64,000 nucleotides of DNA from Deltaproteobacteria bacterium (GCA_020632995.1 JACKEN010000004.1:186001-250000), one strand, 5' to 3'; positions 1-8,944 are shown, counted from the stretch's first letter. The notes: a model not told the origin generated them from the letters alone. Numbers and translations: made by a program.

Positions 1-1
1 C

Positions 2-646
2 TCGGCTCGGGCGGAGGACAAGGCGCGCCAGCTCCAGGGCCTGGTGGCCGCGCTCCTGCGCGGGGGGCGCCTGCTCCGCTCCCAGGCCACGCCGCTCGAC
101 GCCCCGCTCGAACCCCTGACCCTGACCCTCGAGGTCGAGGTGCCGCACTTCATGGTGCCCGACGGCGACCACCTGGTGGCGGAGGAGCTCTTCGAGCACC
201 CACCCGGCCTGCGGACCCTGGGGCTCCCGCTCCTTGAGGCCTACCTCGTCGCCCCCCGGCGCGAGACCCCGCTCCTGGTTCGGCCGGCGTCCGAGCACCT
301 GCAGGTCACCCTGCACCTCCCGGCCGGGGCCCGCGCCGACGTCCAGCCGGGGACGTTCGAGCGCAAGCTGCCCTTCGGCCACTTCGCCCAGCGCTTCGAG
401 CTCGACCCCGCCACCGGCACCGCGCGGCTGGACCTGCAGTACACCTTGCGGATGGTCCGCATCCCCCCCGACGGGGCGGGGAACCCTGGATTCGCAAGCG
501 GAGCGCGCAGCCAGGCGAAGCCCGGCGGAGAGGGGTGGGACGGCTCCGCCAGCCCGGGACCCCATGGGTTCTCAGAGTTCGCCCGAGCCGCCCAGGAGGT
601 CATCCAGGCCACCCGCAACCGGCTGGTCCTCCAGCGAGGGCCCTAG
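2..646 (+). CDS. C-terminal part of a DUF3857/DUF3858-type secreted protein (5' truncated)
   Basis: The frame is open from base 2, so the start lies outside the window and about 214 residues are visible. The beta-rich C-terminal style (L-T-L-T-L-E-V-E-V, then Y-T-L-R-M-V-R-I-P-P followed by F-A-R-A-A-Q-E-V) matches the ends of DUF3857/transglutaminase-like proteins, which have two intact-looking relatives at 52.9-56.7 kb. The family is usually exported, but its biochemical role is poorly defined. An ~80-bp palindromic repeat lies in frame between the I-P-P segment and the final helix and adds about 26 Gly/Ser/Pro-rich residues that look foreign to the fold. Family assignment rests on resemblance to the neighbours and on domain style, so it is moderate; the coding call is firm. 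Confidence 0.7.
   Translation, partial: SARAEDKARQLQGLVAALLRGGRLLRSQATPLDAPLEPLTLTLEVEVPHFMVPDGDHLVAEELFEHPPGLRTLGLPLLEAYLVAPRRETPLLVRPASEHLQVTLHLPAGARADVQPGTFERKLPFGHFAQRFELDPATGTARLDLQYTLRMVRIPPDGAGNPGFASGARSQAKPGGEGWDGSASPGPHGFSEFARAAQEVIQATRNRLVLQRGP
491..568 (+). repeat. Dispersed two-hairpin palindromic repeat, copy 1 (in-frame insert in a gene)
   Basis: An ~80-bp unit that recurs at 23543-23622 and 34528-34607 with only a few differences in the core. It contains two inverted repeats: C-C-R-G-G-C GAA GCCCGG (stem 6, loop GAA) and CGGCGGAG, a 13-nt loop, CTCCGCC. Here it is read in frame by the host gene and codes for a linker-like stretch. All three copies point the same way on the + strand. 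No transposase is associated. Confidence 0.8.
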
Positions 647-681
647 AGTCTCGACCCTCCGGCCGTGTTATCGTGCGGCCG

Positions 682-1488
682 ATGTCCCAGCCCTTCACCC
701 CCTCAGGCGTCATCACCCTGACCACCGACTTCGGTCACAAGGGTCCCTTCGTGGCCTCGATGAAGGGGGTGATGCTCACCCGCTTCCCCACCGTCCGGAT
801 CGTGGACCTCACGCATGAGATCATCGCCCACTGGCCGGCGGAGGCGGGGTTCTGGCTGGAGCGCTCCTACCGCTACTTCCCGGACGGCACGGTGCACATG
901 GCGGTGGTGGACCCCGGCGTGGGCACCAGCCGCGAGATCATCCTCGTGCAGGTGGGCCAGCACCTCTTCCTCGCCCCGGACAACGGCCTGCTCGCGCCGC
1001 TCATCGATCAGACCTCCGACGCGGTCGTGCATCGGGTGGACATGGCGCGCCTCCGGGAGCTCGGGGTGAAGGAGGTCAGCGCGACCTTCCACGGCCGCGA
1101 CGTGTTCGCGCCGCTCGCCGCGGCCCTGGCGTCGGGGCGCCTCGCCCCCTCCGACGTCGGTCCCACCACCACGGAGTACATCCCGTGCTGGGTCGAGGCG
1201 CCCGCCGCCTCGCACAACCTGGTGACCGGAGTGGTGATCACGATCGACACCTTCGGCAACCTCATCACCAACATCGGCCAGGAGCTGGTCTCCGCCCTGA
1301 GTGTGCCCCAGGTCCACATCGGGGGCCACGTCATCCCCTTCCGGCGCACCTACGGTGATGTGCGCCCCGGGGACTACCTCGCCCTCATCAACTCCTTCGG
1401 GGTGCTCGAGGTGGCCCGCTCCGAGCAGAGCGCGTCGGATGGCCTGGGCGTGCAGCGTGGCGCGCCGGTGACGGTGCGCTCCTTCTGA
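682..1488 (+). CDS. S-adenosyl-L-methionine hydroxide adenosyltransferase (DUF62 family)
   Basis: A 268-residue protein of the SAM hydrolase/halogenase fold (old DUF62), predicted to split S-adenosylmethionine with water into adenosine and methionine. Family hallmarks are visible: an N-terminal T-T-D-F-G segment (residue ~13-17), V-V-D-P-G-V-G-T with a following Arg near residue 76, and H-G-R-D-V-F-A-P near residue 135, followed by a C-terminal beta domain beginning I-D-T-F-G-N-L-I-T-N. The length is normal for the family. I chose the ATG at 682 because the family begins just before the T-T-D-F motif; longer in-frame extensions run into the previous gene. It stands 35 bp after the preceding gene and may share its transcript. 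Halogenase activity is unlikely, because bacterial housekeeping copies are hydrolases. Confidence 0.9.
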   Translation: MSQPFTPSGVITLTTDFGHKGPFVASMKGVMLTRFPTVRIVDLTHEIIAHWPAEAGFWLERSYRYFPDGTVHMAVVDPGVGTSREIILVQVGQHLFLAPDNGLLAPLIDQTSDAVVHRVDMARLRELGVKEVSATFHGRDVFAPLAAALASGRLAPSDVGPTTTEYIPCWVEAPAASHNLVTGVVITIDTFGNLITNIGQELVSALSVPQVHIGGHVIPFRRTYGDVRPGDYLALINSFGVLEVARSEQSASDGLGVQRGAPVTVRSF

Positions 1489-1593
1489 GCGGGCGCCGAT
1501 CGTTCCAGATCCGTCCACTTCGCGATCATCCCCCGTCCGCTCTTAAGCGCTTTCGCTTCCCGGTCGACAAGCCTTGGTGACGCTCCTGCCGGG

Positions 1594-1622
1594 TTTGGCG
1601 GGCGCCGTCTTGTTTCTACAAG
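1594..1622 (+). promoter_or_regulatory. Candidate sigma-70-type promoter of the RTX-like lipoprotein gene
   Basis: TTTGGC (1594-1599), a 17-bp spacer, then TACAAG (1617-1622), 17 bp before the ATG at 1640, with a purine-rich ribosome site (GAAAGGG) in between. This is pattern recognition only. Confidence 0.4.
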
Positions 1623-1639
1623 GACGAAAGGGAATCGAT

Positions 1640-3454
1640 ATGCATCTCAATGCACGGCTTCGGCTGCGAACTCGCACCATGTCCGCCGTCTCAGCAGGCA
1701 TCCTCGGAGCCGTGCTCCTCGCCTGCGGCGGCGAGCCCTCACCCGTGGAGCTCTACGGCTACACCCCCGAGCCCGCGGATGGGCTCCCCCAGATCGATCA
1801 GGCCCTCACCCCCCTGACCACCGCCTGTTCTTGGGACAGCGGCACCGGCATCGCGCTGGTGACGGTCGAGAGCGGTGAGACCGCGGTCATCGCCAAGCGC
1901 CTCGTCGACTCCGCCGTCATCGTGAACGGCGTGGCCTGCGGCGCCGCCACCACCACCACCCTGAAGAAGGTCAGCGTGGTCGAGAACAGCTCCGCCACCG
2001 GCGACGAGACCGTGGTGCTGGACTTCCTGAACGGCCTGTTCGCGGTGGGCTCCTCCGCGGGCGTCGGCTTCGACATCGACCTCGGTGGCTCGGGCGCGGA
2101 CACGTTCGCCATCCGTGGTAGCAGCAGCGCGGACCGCGTCACCCTGGGCGCCTCCGGCTTCACCACCAACACCGACACCACCCTCGACATCACGTTCGCC
2201 AACATCGACGACATCGTGGTGACCCTCTCCGGCGGCAACGACGTGTTCTCCGCCCAGGGCAGCGCCACCGCGGGCGCCGCGTACACCGGCGACAACCTCG
2301 TGGTGTTCGGCGGTGACGGCAACGACACCCTCACCGGCGGCGACGGCGACGACACCATCAACGGCGGCGCGGGCGACGACATCATCGCCGGCTACGCGGG
2401 CGACGACACCCTGAACGGCGACGCGGGCAGCGACACCTTCAACGAGGGCTCGGCCTCCAACGGCGCGGACACCTTCAACGGCGGCGCCGACTTCGACGTG
2501 GTGGACTACTCCGCCCGTACCGGCGACCTCACCGTGACCACCGGCACCGTCGCCGACGACGGTCTGGCCAACGAGAACGACGACGTCACCGGCACCGTCG
2601 AGGGCGTGTACGGCGGCTCGGGCAACGACACCCTCACCGGCGACGCCAACGACAACACCCTCAAGGGCAACGGCGGCGACGACGTCATCGACGGCGGCGA
2701 CGGCGATGACACCATCGACGGCGGCAACGGCGACGACACCTTCAACGAGGGCTCGGCCAGCAACGGCGCGGACTCCATCACCTGCGGCGCGGGCGTCGAC
2801 ACCGTGAACTACGGCAGCCGCTCCAACGCCCTCATCATCACCATGGCCTCCGGCGCCGACGACGGTGAGAACGGCGAAGGCGACGACGTCAAGAGCGACT
2901 GCGACAACCTGACGGGCGGCGCAGGCAACGACACCATCACTGGCAACGCCCTGGCCAACACCATCGACGGCGGCGCGGGCAACGACACCCTGACCGGCGG
3001 CGCAGGCAACGACATCTTCCCGCAAGGCAGCGCCGACGACGGCAGCGACGTCATCGCGGGCGGCATCGGCAACGACCTGGTGGACTACTCGAGCCGCACC
3101 TCGACCCTCACCGTGACCATGGGCGACGCTACCGCCAACGACGGCGAGTCGGGCGAGGGCGACAACATCGGCAGCGACGTGGAGTGGTTGGACGCGGGCT
3201 CCGGCAACGACACCATCACCGGCAACGACGCCGACAACAGCATCAACGCCGGCGCCGGCGCCGACACCGTGAGCGGCGGCCTCGGCAACGACGAGATCTT
3301 CGGCGGTACGGGCGTCGACACCCTGAACGGTGATGCGGGCGACGACACCATCGACGGCGGCGGTGACGCGGATGTGGTGGACTGTGGCGCTGGCGAGGGC
3401 GACATCGGCTTCGCGGTGGCGAGCGGCGGCACGCGGGTCAACTGCGAGCTGTAG
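1640..3454 (+). CDS. RTX-like calcium-binding repeat lipoprotein
   Basis: A 604-residue lipoprotein. The signal peptide ends in the lipobox L-L-A-C within the first ~35 residues (start at ATG 1640, preceded by GAAAGGG). Residues ~90-220 form a Ser/Thr/Val beta region. The rest is built of glycine- and aspartate-rich nonapeptides of the G-G-x-G-x-D-x-h-x type in several blocks (around residues 220-270, 330-385, 420-455 and 510-590), each fold normally binding Ca2+ in a parallel beta-roll. Blocks are separated by larger repeats carrying V-D-Y-S-x-R-T and D-D-G-E-x-G-E-G-D. There is no protease, lipase or acyltransferase domain, so it is probably a surface or matrix protein rather than an RTX toxin. 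No type I secretion genes are adjacent, and the lipobox argues for Sec export. Confidence 0.88.
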   Translation: MHLNARLRLRTRTMSAVSAGILGAVLLACGGEPSPVELYGYTPEPADGLPQIDQALTPLTTACSWDSGTGIALVTVESGETAVIAKRLVDSAVIVNGVACGAATTTTLKKVSVVENSSATGDETVVLDFLNGLFAVGSSAGVGFDIDLGGSGADTFAIRGSSSADRVTLGASGFTTNTDTTLDITFANIDDIVVTLSGGNDVFSAQGSATAGAAYTGDNLVVFGGDGNDTLTGGDGDDTINGGAGDDIIAGYAGDDTLNGDAGSDTFNEGSASNGADTFNGGADFDVVDYSARTGDLTVTTGTVADDGLANENDDVTGTVEGVYGGSGNDTLTGDANDNTLKGNGGDDVIDGGDGDDTIDGGNGDDTFNEGSASNGADSITCGAGVDTVNYGSRSNALIITMASGADDGENGEGDDVKSDCDNLTGGAGNDTITGNALANTIDGGAGNDTLTGGAGNDIFPQGSADDGSDVIAGGIGNDLVDYSSRTSTLTVTMGDATANDGESGEGDNIGSDVEWLDAGSGNDTITGNDADNSINAGAGADTVSGGLGNDEIFGGTGVDTLNGDAGDDTIDGGGDADVVDCGAGEGDIGFAVASGGTRVNCEL

Positions 3455-3484
3455 CGTCCTGGCCTGAACCCAGGTGCTCAAGGA

Positions 3485-3530
3485 GCGCCCGCCCCCGCCG
3501 ACCTTCGGTGGGGCGGGCGTTCCGCTTTTT
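3485..3530 (+). terminator. Rho-independent terminator after the RTX-like lipoprotein gene
   Basis: A strong GC hairpin with arms CGCCCGCCCC and GGGGCGGGCG, followed within a few bases by TTCCGCTTTTT. It lies 30 bp after the stop codon and 35 bp before the next start, so it separates the two lipoprotein genes. Confidence 0.75.
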
Positions 3531-3564
3531 GGGGACGCCGACGCTTCAGGAGTCGAGGAGCACC

Positions 3565-5076
3565 ATGATCACCCGCAGCAAGCTCTCCATCAGCCTCGCC
3601 GCCCTGGCCACCGTGGCCCTCGGGTGCTCGGGATCCGGCCCCAGGCTGCCGGACGACAACAACAACGGCATCACCGTGACGCCGCGCTCCGACGGCGGGG
3701 TGGACGGCGACGGCGGCAGCACCGGCTCGGACGGCGGCGGCCTCGTGATCACCACGCCGCCCACCATCACGTCCGTCGCGCTGCTGCAGTCGGGCCGCGA
3801 CGGGCAGGATCTGCAGCTCCGGATCTCGGGCACCGACCCCGAGGGCGACGTCACCATCGCGGTGGTGGTCTTCAAGGACGCCATGGGGGACGACGTGCTC
3901 ATCACGGACACCGACCTCAACGGGCGCCCCGACTCCGGCAAGGTGGTGGGCGCTCCAAACCCCTCCGTGATGGGTGACGTGGAGTTCGAGGCCGTGGTCA
4001 CCTTCCCCCTCATGGCCAGGCGCCAGGCCAGCATCGTGTCGGCCGAGGTGCGGCTCTTGGACGAGTACGGCAACAGCTCTGGCGCGAGCTCGGCGAGCGT
4101 CACCGCACAGCCGGTGATGGGCCTGTCCGAGCCGTGCGATCCCACCCTGAGCTTCGACCGCTGCGACGAGGGCCTGGGCTGCGGGGGCGAGGGCGACACC
4201 CCGGTCTGCGTCCCGGGCACCAACCCCGAGATGGAGAGCCTCTCCTTCCTCACCACCGAGCGCGGCGCGTTGATCCTGTTGAAGGGGCGCGACCTGGACG
4301 ACGACGTCTGGCGCATCCGCCTCGAGTTCCTCGACTCGGGCGGCGGTACGGTGGAGCTCGACCTGGACGCGGACGGCGAGCCCGACTCCACCGAGTTCGA
4401 GATCGACGCCACCTACAGCTCATCCGGGGGCGAGTTCGTCCTGGCCCTCGAGCCGGCCGAGAACTTCTCCAGCCTGGTGCAGCAGCTGGCCGCCACCGCG
4501 TACGACGCGCGGCACGAGGGCGGCAACCGCGTCACCGGCTCCATCTCCGGCCGACCCACCCGCGCCAACGGCGCGGCGTGTGACCCGTGGGGCTCCGACA
4601 CCTGCATGTCCAGCGCGGTCTGCTATCCCGGCATCCCGGGGGTCCCCAACGCGTGCGGCGACAAGATCAGTCGGCGCAACGCGACCTGCCGCACGGCCCC
4701 GGTCCTCAGCACGAGCCGCCCGAAGGTCACCGGCATCGCGAACGGGGTCAGCCTCTGGGACGCGCCCAGCGGGTGCGCCGCCCTCGACCCCAAGGGCCGC
4801 CCCGAGAGCATCGCCATCCTGAGCCTCCCCAACGGCGCGCGCCGGGTGTCGCTGAGCACCGACGAGGCGGGGACCGGCTTCGACACCGTGCTCTACGTCA
4901 TGAGCTCCTGCAATCAGAGCAGCCCCACCGTGCTCGGCTGCAACGACAACGTGGGCGAGCACATCGGCTCGAGCCTCATCCTCGAGAACCTCGCCCCCGG
5001 GCAGTACCTCGTGGTGGTGGACTCGTGGAACCCGGCGGGCGGCGGCTTCGAGCTCACCGCCAACATCGAGGAGTAG
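3565..5076 (+). CDS. Secreted lipoprotein with C-terminal PPC-like beta domain, function unknown
   Basis: A 503-residue protein. The ATG at 3565 (ribosome site GAGGAG) gives a signal peptide ending V-A-L-G-C, a lipobox, followed by an Asn/Asp/Gly-rich linker. The middle carries two Ig/cadherin-like beta stretches separated by a Cys-containing knot (C-D-P, R-C-D-E-G-L-G-C) and a second Cys pair near residue 345. The last ~130 residues resemble the bacterial pre-peptidase C-terminal type domain common in myxobacterial exported proteins (F-D-T-V-L-Y-V, then L-A-P-G-Q-Y-L-V-V-V-D). No catalytic motif is seen. It is probably exposed on the outer membrane. The gene has its own transcription unit behind the terminator upstream and converges on glutamate dehydrogenase. 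Confidence 0.75.
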   Translation: MITRSKLSISLAALATVALGCSGSGPRLPDDNNNGITVTPRSDGGVDGDGGSTGSDGGGLVITTPPTITSVALLQSGRDGQDLQLRISGTDPEGDVTIAVVVFKDAMGDDVLITDTDLNGRPDSGKVVGAPNPSVMGDVEFEAVVTFPLMARRQASIVSAEVRLLDEYGNSSGASSASVTAQPVMGLSEPCDPTLSFDRCDEGLGCGGEGDTPVCVPGTNPEMESLSFLTTERGALILLKGRDLDDDVWRIRLEFLDSGGGTVELDLDADGEPDSTEFEIDATYSSSGGEFVLALEPAENFSSLVQQLAATAYDARHEGGNRVTGSISGRPTRANGAACDPWGSDTCMSSAVCYPGIPGVPNACGDKISRRNATCRTAPVLSTSRPKVTGIANGVSLWDAPSGCAALDPKGRPESIAILSLPNGARRVSLSTDEAGTGFDTVLYVMSSCNQSSPTVLGCNDNVGEHIGSSLILENLAPGQYLVVVDSWNPAGGGFELTANIEE

Positions 5077-5087
5077 CCGCCGCCCGA

Positions 5088-8000
5088 CTAGCCCGCGGTG
5101 AGCCCACCGCGGGCGCCCCCAGCCAGGAGCAGCGCCGCGATCCGATCGCGGTCCACCAGATCCGACGCCGCGACCTGCTCGGCCAGGCGCGCCGCCTCCC
5201 GCTCCTGGGTCAGGTACGCCACCGCGAGCGGCGCAAGCTGGCCTTCGGGCAGGTGGGCCAGGAAGTCGATGCCCTCCCGGTACACCAGGCGGGTGGCGAG
5301 CGACGCGGCGATGATGCCGTCGCGGTAGGCCTCGGGCAGACGCGGGATTCGGTCCTGGTGGGCCCGCAGGCTCTCCGGCAGGTGCTCCTGCACCAGGGAG
5401 TCGAGGAGCGCGTGCGCCGCCGGATCCAAGGTGGGGAGGGCGGCGCGGATGGCCTCCTTGGTGCGCAGGATGGTGCGTGAGACCGCCACCGAGAGGTCCG
5501 GCAGGGTGGTGCCGGGGTCCTTGGCCTTCTCCCGGAACAGGAGCTGCGCCTCCCGACGCGCCAGCACCCGCAGGCGGTCGAGCACCTGCGCCACGAAGAC
5601 CGGCTTGTCGCGGATGAACTCCTCGGGGCTCAGCATCATGCTCGCGGTGATCTCGAAGCTCGAGCAGATCACCCCGCACTTGTTGGCGGAGCTGTCCTTC
5701 ACCACCACCACCCCTGCCTCGCGCTCCAGGGCCGCGCGGGCCTCCGGGGTGATGAAGAGGTTCGCGCCCTCCACGATCACCTTGCTCGAGGGGCGGCCCT
5801 CGCGATCGAGGTAGCGCCGCCAGTTCCCCACGTGGATGGTCTGGGGTCGCCCACCCGCTGGCACGAAGACGTCCGCGTACACCTCGAAGCAGAGGTTGTT
5901 GCGCAGGCGCAGCCCGTCTGGCGCGTCGAGCGGCACCACCTGCCCGTGGGGCGACAGGAGGGCGGGCGAGAACCCGGCGATCGGCGCCTCCGCGTCCACC
6001 AGCCGCAAGAGCTCTTGCATGTCGAGCCCCTCGGGATCATGGGCCGACCCGCTCCCATCGGCGATGGCCACCACCTTGGCCCTGGAGCCGAAGTCCCGGG
6101 CCAGGATGCGGAGCTCGTTGCCCGCGACGTCGCCGTCCGGGCCCCCGGTGAGCTTGACGGTGAAGCGCTCGGTGGCGGGATCGATGCCCACCGCCCGGAG
6201 CGCCTCCTCGAGGAACACCGTGACGCCCTCGCTCGTGACGCCGAACTCCTTGTGGTTGATGCCCGCGCCCGGCTTCGAGCTCATGAACGCGTCCGGCAGC
6301 GCGTAGCCCCGCACGCGGGCCCGCTCCACCACCCACTCGATGAGCTCGGGCGAGATGTTCTCGTCCGGGCCGAGGAACAGGAGCTCGGTCCGCCCCAGGC
6401 GATCGACCACCCGATCCCGGGTCTCGCTCGAGATCAGATCCAGCAGGCTGTCCGCGAAGGCCTGCACCGACAGGCTCACCGACGCGTCGGGCTCGGCCAG
6501 GATCACCGCCTTGGAGCCGCCCTCCGGGATGTCCTTGTTCTTGAGCTGCTGGGCGAAGGCGAGGTCGTAGGCCTCCTCGAACACCCGCTCCGCCTCCAGC
6601 TCGTGCTGCTCGGGGCCGCGGGGCCGCACCACCCGCACCCCGCCGCGGGCGATGTCGGCGAAGCGCACGTGGAAGCCGTCGAAGCCGCGGCCGTGCACGA
6701 AGAACACCCCGAACGGGTTCACGGCCCGGTCCACGCGGGCGAAAAAGGTCGGATCCAACCTCAGAGAAAGACCATATCGACCATGGACGTAGACGTTTGT
6801 GCGCAAGGTGCGCTGCACTGCCTCCATGAGGCACGAGACGAAGCGACGCTCGTGCTCCGCGTCGACCTCACGCTCGAGGCGCGTGAGCCAGTCCGCCTGC
6901 TGAGCCTCGAACCGAGCCTCCGTGTTGGACTGGTCCGGATCGAAACGGTCCAAGAAAATGCGGGCGATGGCCCGTGTCACGCCGAGGTGACGCTCCAGTC
7001 CCTCCATGAGCCGATCGCGCGAGAAGGCGAACGGATCCTCCCGCGCGAGGCGCGCGTGGGCCAGATCGGCGAGCGCCACCAGGATCTCGCTCTCGAGCAA
7101 GCTGAGATCGCTTCGACGAAGGAAGAGCTGCAAGCTTCTGTCGTCCACCCATCGAAGTCTCTGCAGGTCACGTTGCAGTACGCCCCACGCTTCGCCCTCG
7201 GTGGCGGCGCCCGCCGTCACCACGAAGCCCAGCACTGTCACCGGCTGGTCACCCTCCCCCGCGTCGAACACGTCGAGGTAGGCGCGGGCGATGTCCACGC
7301 CGCGGTGTCCCAACACGGACACCACGCGCTCGAAGAGCGAGCGCGCGTCGGCGTTGCCGGTGGCCACATCGATCCGGAGCAGGCCCGGTTGCGCCTGGGC
7401 GGTGGCGCGCACCACGGTGTCCGCGGTGCCTCGGACCGCCTCCCGGAGCCGGTGGTTCTCGTAGATCCGGAACGGGGGGACGGAGCGCAGATAGTCCCGG
7501 GAGCTGGCCTGGAAGCTGGACTTCAGGCCCTCCACCGCGACCTCGTCGCCGCGGCTCCGCGCGTGCGCCTCGGTGGCGGCGAGCTTGGCCGCCATGGTCG
7601 GATCGTCGGGATCGAAGCGCTCCTCGGGGTTGCCGAAGCGGAAGACGTCCAAAACAAGCGATTCGTCCGCGGCGGTGTGGACCTTGGCCGAGCTCAGCGG
7701 ACGGTCTCGCGGGAGCTGCTCCATCAGCTCCGCGAGCAAGCCGGGGTGGTTCCTCGCCTCGATGAAGGTGAGCTGCGCGCCCCCCGAGCTCTCGAGGATG
7801 AGGCGTGGCGCCATCTGCGAGGCGCGGGACGCGACGATCGCCATCAGGTGGGCGATGCGGGTGGCCTCGGGCGTGTCTTGAAAGTAGGGTTGCGGCATCT
7901 GGCTCAAGAACCAGGGCACCACGTCCGCCGCGGTCGCGTCGAAGCGCTCCCGCAGCACGGTCATGAGGTCGTCGGCGTCCGAGGACGAAGGCTGAGTCAC
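5088..8000 (-). CDS. NAD-specific glutamate dehydrogenase, ~970-residue class
   Basis: A 970-residue enzyme converting glutamate to 2-oxoglutarate plus ammonia. The long N-terminal half (residues ~1-400) is regulatory, with ACT-like beta-alpha segments. The catalytic half shows the lysine loop N-K-D-I-P-E-G-G-S-K (~residue 490), G-P-D-E-N-I, the substrate region S-K-P-G-A-G-I-N-H-K-E-F-G, a Rossmann segment T-G-G-P-D-G-D-V-A-G-N (~620) and V-E-G-A-N-L-F-I-T near 750. This is the large non-hexameric type rather than the ~450-residue GDH. The start is GTG at 8000; an ATG 36 bp downstream is an alternative. The gene is divergent from a B12-photoreceptor-like regulator, which could control it. 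An exact GCAAG-N4-CTTGC palindrome lies inside at 6005. Confidence 0.9.
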   Translation of the reverse strand: MTQPSSSDADDLMTVLRERFDATAADVVPWFLSQMPQPYFQDTPEATRIAHLMAIVASRASQMAPRLILESSGGAQLTFIEARNHPGLLAELMEQLPRDRPLSSAKVHTAADESLVLDVFRFGNPEERFDPDDPTMAAKLAATEAHARSRGDEVAVEGLKSSFQASSRDYLRSVPPFRIYENHRLREAVRGTADTVVRATAQAQPGLLRIDVATGNADARSLFERVVSVLGHRGVDIARAYLDVFDAGEGDQPVTVLGFVVTAGAATEGEAWGVLQRDLQRLRWVDDRSLQLFLRRSDLSLLESEILVALADLAHARLAREDPFAFSRDRLMEGLERHLGVTRAIARIFLDRFDPDQSNTEARFEAQQADWLTRLEREVDAEHERRFVSCLMEAVQRTLRTNVYVHGRYGLSLRLDPTFFARVDRAVNPFGVFFVHGRGFDGFHVRFADIARGGVRVVRPRGPEQHELEAERVFEEAYDLAFAQQLKNKDIPEGGSKAVILAEPDASVSLSVQAFADSLLDLISSETRDRVVDRLGRTELLFLGPDENISPELIEWVVERARVRGYALPDAFMSSKPGAGINHKEFGVTSEGVTVFLEEALRAVGIDPATERFTVKLTGGPDGDVAGNELRILARDFGSRAKVVAIADGSGSAHDPEGLDMQELLRLVDAEAPIAGFSPALLSPHGQVVPLDAPDGLRLRNNLCFEVYADVFVPAGGRPQTIHVGNWRRYLDREGRPSSKVIVEGANLFITPEARAALEREAGVVVVKDSSANKCGVICSSFEITASMMLSPEEFIRDKPVFVAQVLDRLRVLARREAQLLFREKAKDPGTTLPDLSVAVSRTILRTKEAIRAALPTLDPAAHALLDSLVQEHLPESLRAHQDRIPRLPEAYRDGIIAASLATRLVYREGIDFLAHLPEGQLAPLAVAYLTQEREAARLAEQVAASDLVDRDRIAALLLAGGARGGLTAG
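6005..6018. repeat. Exact GCAAG-N4-CTTGC palindrome (site 1 of 9)
   Basis: Spacer AGCT. It lies inside the glutamate dehydrogenase gene and is read as codons CAA-GAG-CTC-TTG, two of which (CAA, TTG) are uncommon in this GC-rich sequence. Confidence 0.75.
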
Positions 8001-8069
8001 GGCTCACGAACTAGCATGAGCCAGGCTTCAGCGCAGCGCGTTACCGAACCGGCCGACCCGGCCTCGCAG

Positions 8070-8118
8070 TAGTTACAAGTCCGTGATCTAGCTACAGAAT
8101 AGCCCAAGGTGTGATAAT
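8070..8118 (+). promoter_or_regulatory. Candidate operator/promoter between gdh and the CarH-like gene
   Basis: An AT-richer island in a 124-bp divergent spacer. Two direct repeats TAG-N-TACA lie at 8070-8077 and 8089-8096 (19 bp apart, start to start), reminiscent of the T-N-TACA half-sites used by CarH-type repressors. A -10-like GATAAT at 8113-8118 sits only 6 bp before the ATG at 8125, so the transcript would be leaderless or nearly so. The repeats would overlap the -35 zone and suit autorepression. Confidence 0.4.
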
Positions 8119-8124
8119 CCGCCC

Positions 8125-8928
8125 ATGAGCGACGCGCTTCTCACAACCAGCGACGTCGCGGCCCTCATGGGCGTCGGAGCCACCAGCGTGAAGCGCTGGG
8201 CTGACGCCGGGGTTCTCCGCTGCGTGAAGACCGCAGGGGGGCACCGGCGCTTTCTTCGGTCGGAGGTGGATCGGTTCCTCAGGAGTCAGTTCCCGCACAG
8301 CGGGTCGGAGGATGACACACCAGACACAGACGGGTGGCTGCGTACGCTACGCGAGGCCCACGACATTTATCTCGTGCAGAGCAAGCTGATCGAGCTGCGT
8401 GCACGGTGCGGCTCTTGGTGGAGGGTCGCGGAAGAACTGGGAGGTGTTCTGGATAGGATGGGGCGGGCATGGCGCGAGGGCGAGATGTCCATCATCGAGG
8501 AGCACGTGGCGAGCGAGCTCCTGCATCGGTCCCTGGCCGCGGCTGCGGCCAACCTGCCGGTGTCGCCGGATGCGCCGCGGTGCCTGCTCTGCGTGGCGCC
8601 GGGGGATGATCACACCCTCGGGCTGTCCCTCGCCGAGCTCACCGCGCGGGAGGCGGGCTGGTCCACGATCTGGGCCGGCGGCCGCACCCCCATGGATGAG
8701 CTGGTGCGTTGGGCCAGCTCGGATCGAGTGGACCTCGTGGCGGTCTCCGCCTCGCGCTGGTCCGCCGACCCCGAGTCCCTGAACCGGGCCGCCCTGGCCC
8801 TGGCCGACGCGTGCAAGGCCGGCAACAACCGCCTGGTGCTGGGGGGCACCGGGGCTTGGCCTGCCGACATCCCGGGCGCCATTCGGGCCCGGACCTTGGA
8901 AGAGTTCAAGAACGTCCTCGGACGCTGA
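8125..8928 (+). CDS. MerR/HTH-17 regulator with cobalamin-binding domain (CarH/LitR-like)
   Basis: A 267-residue three-part regulator. Residues ~5-52 are a winged HTH of MerR/excisionase type, with the usual T-A-G-G-H-R-R-F wing. Residues ~85-138 match the four-helix cap of B12 photoreceptors, including the diagnostic W-x9-E-H (W116, E126, H127). Residues ~142-235 are a B12-binding Rossmann domain with D-x-H-x-x-G (D151-D-H153-T-L-G156), whose His is the lower axial ligand to cobalt, and a late G-G-T-G. In the known family, adenosylcobalamin drives tetramer formation in the dark and light breaks it, derepressing carotenoid genes. Here the neighbour is glutamate dehydrogenase; the CrtI-like gene is 3 kb away. 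The target is therefore an inference, while the fold and ligand motifs are clear. Confidence 0.88.
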   Translation: MSDALLTTSDVAALMGVGATSVKRWADAGVLRCVKTAGGHRRFLRSEVDRFLRSQFPHSGSEDDTPDTDGWLRTLREAHDIYLVQSKLIELRARCGSWWRVAEELGGVLDRMGRAWREGEMSIIEEHVASELLHRSLAAAAANLPVSPDAPRCLLCVAPGDDHTLGLSLAELTAREAGWSTIWAGGRTPMDELVRWASSDRVDLVAVSASRWSADPESLNRAALALADACKAGNNRLVLGGTGAWPADIPGAIRARTLEEFKNVLGR

Positions 8929-8944
8929 AGGCTCCCTCGCAAGC

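Noticed and set aside
2280..3400. Tandem DNA repeats in the RTX-like gene, considered as a satellite or CRISPR-like array
   Set aside because: Units are degenerate 27-bp codon repeats of a Ca-binding nonapeptide with no unique spacers.
5832..8072. A 746-codon open frame on the + strand antisense to glutamate dehydrogenase
   Set aside because: Composition is Arg/His/Gly-rich shadow coding with no domain; the minus-strand enzyme explains the region fully.
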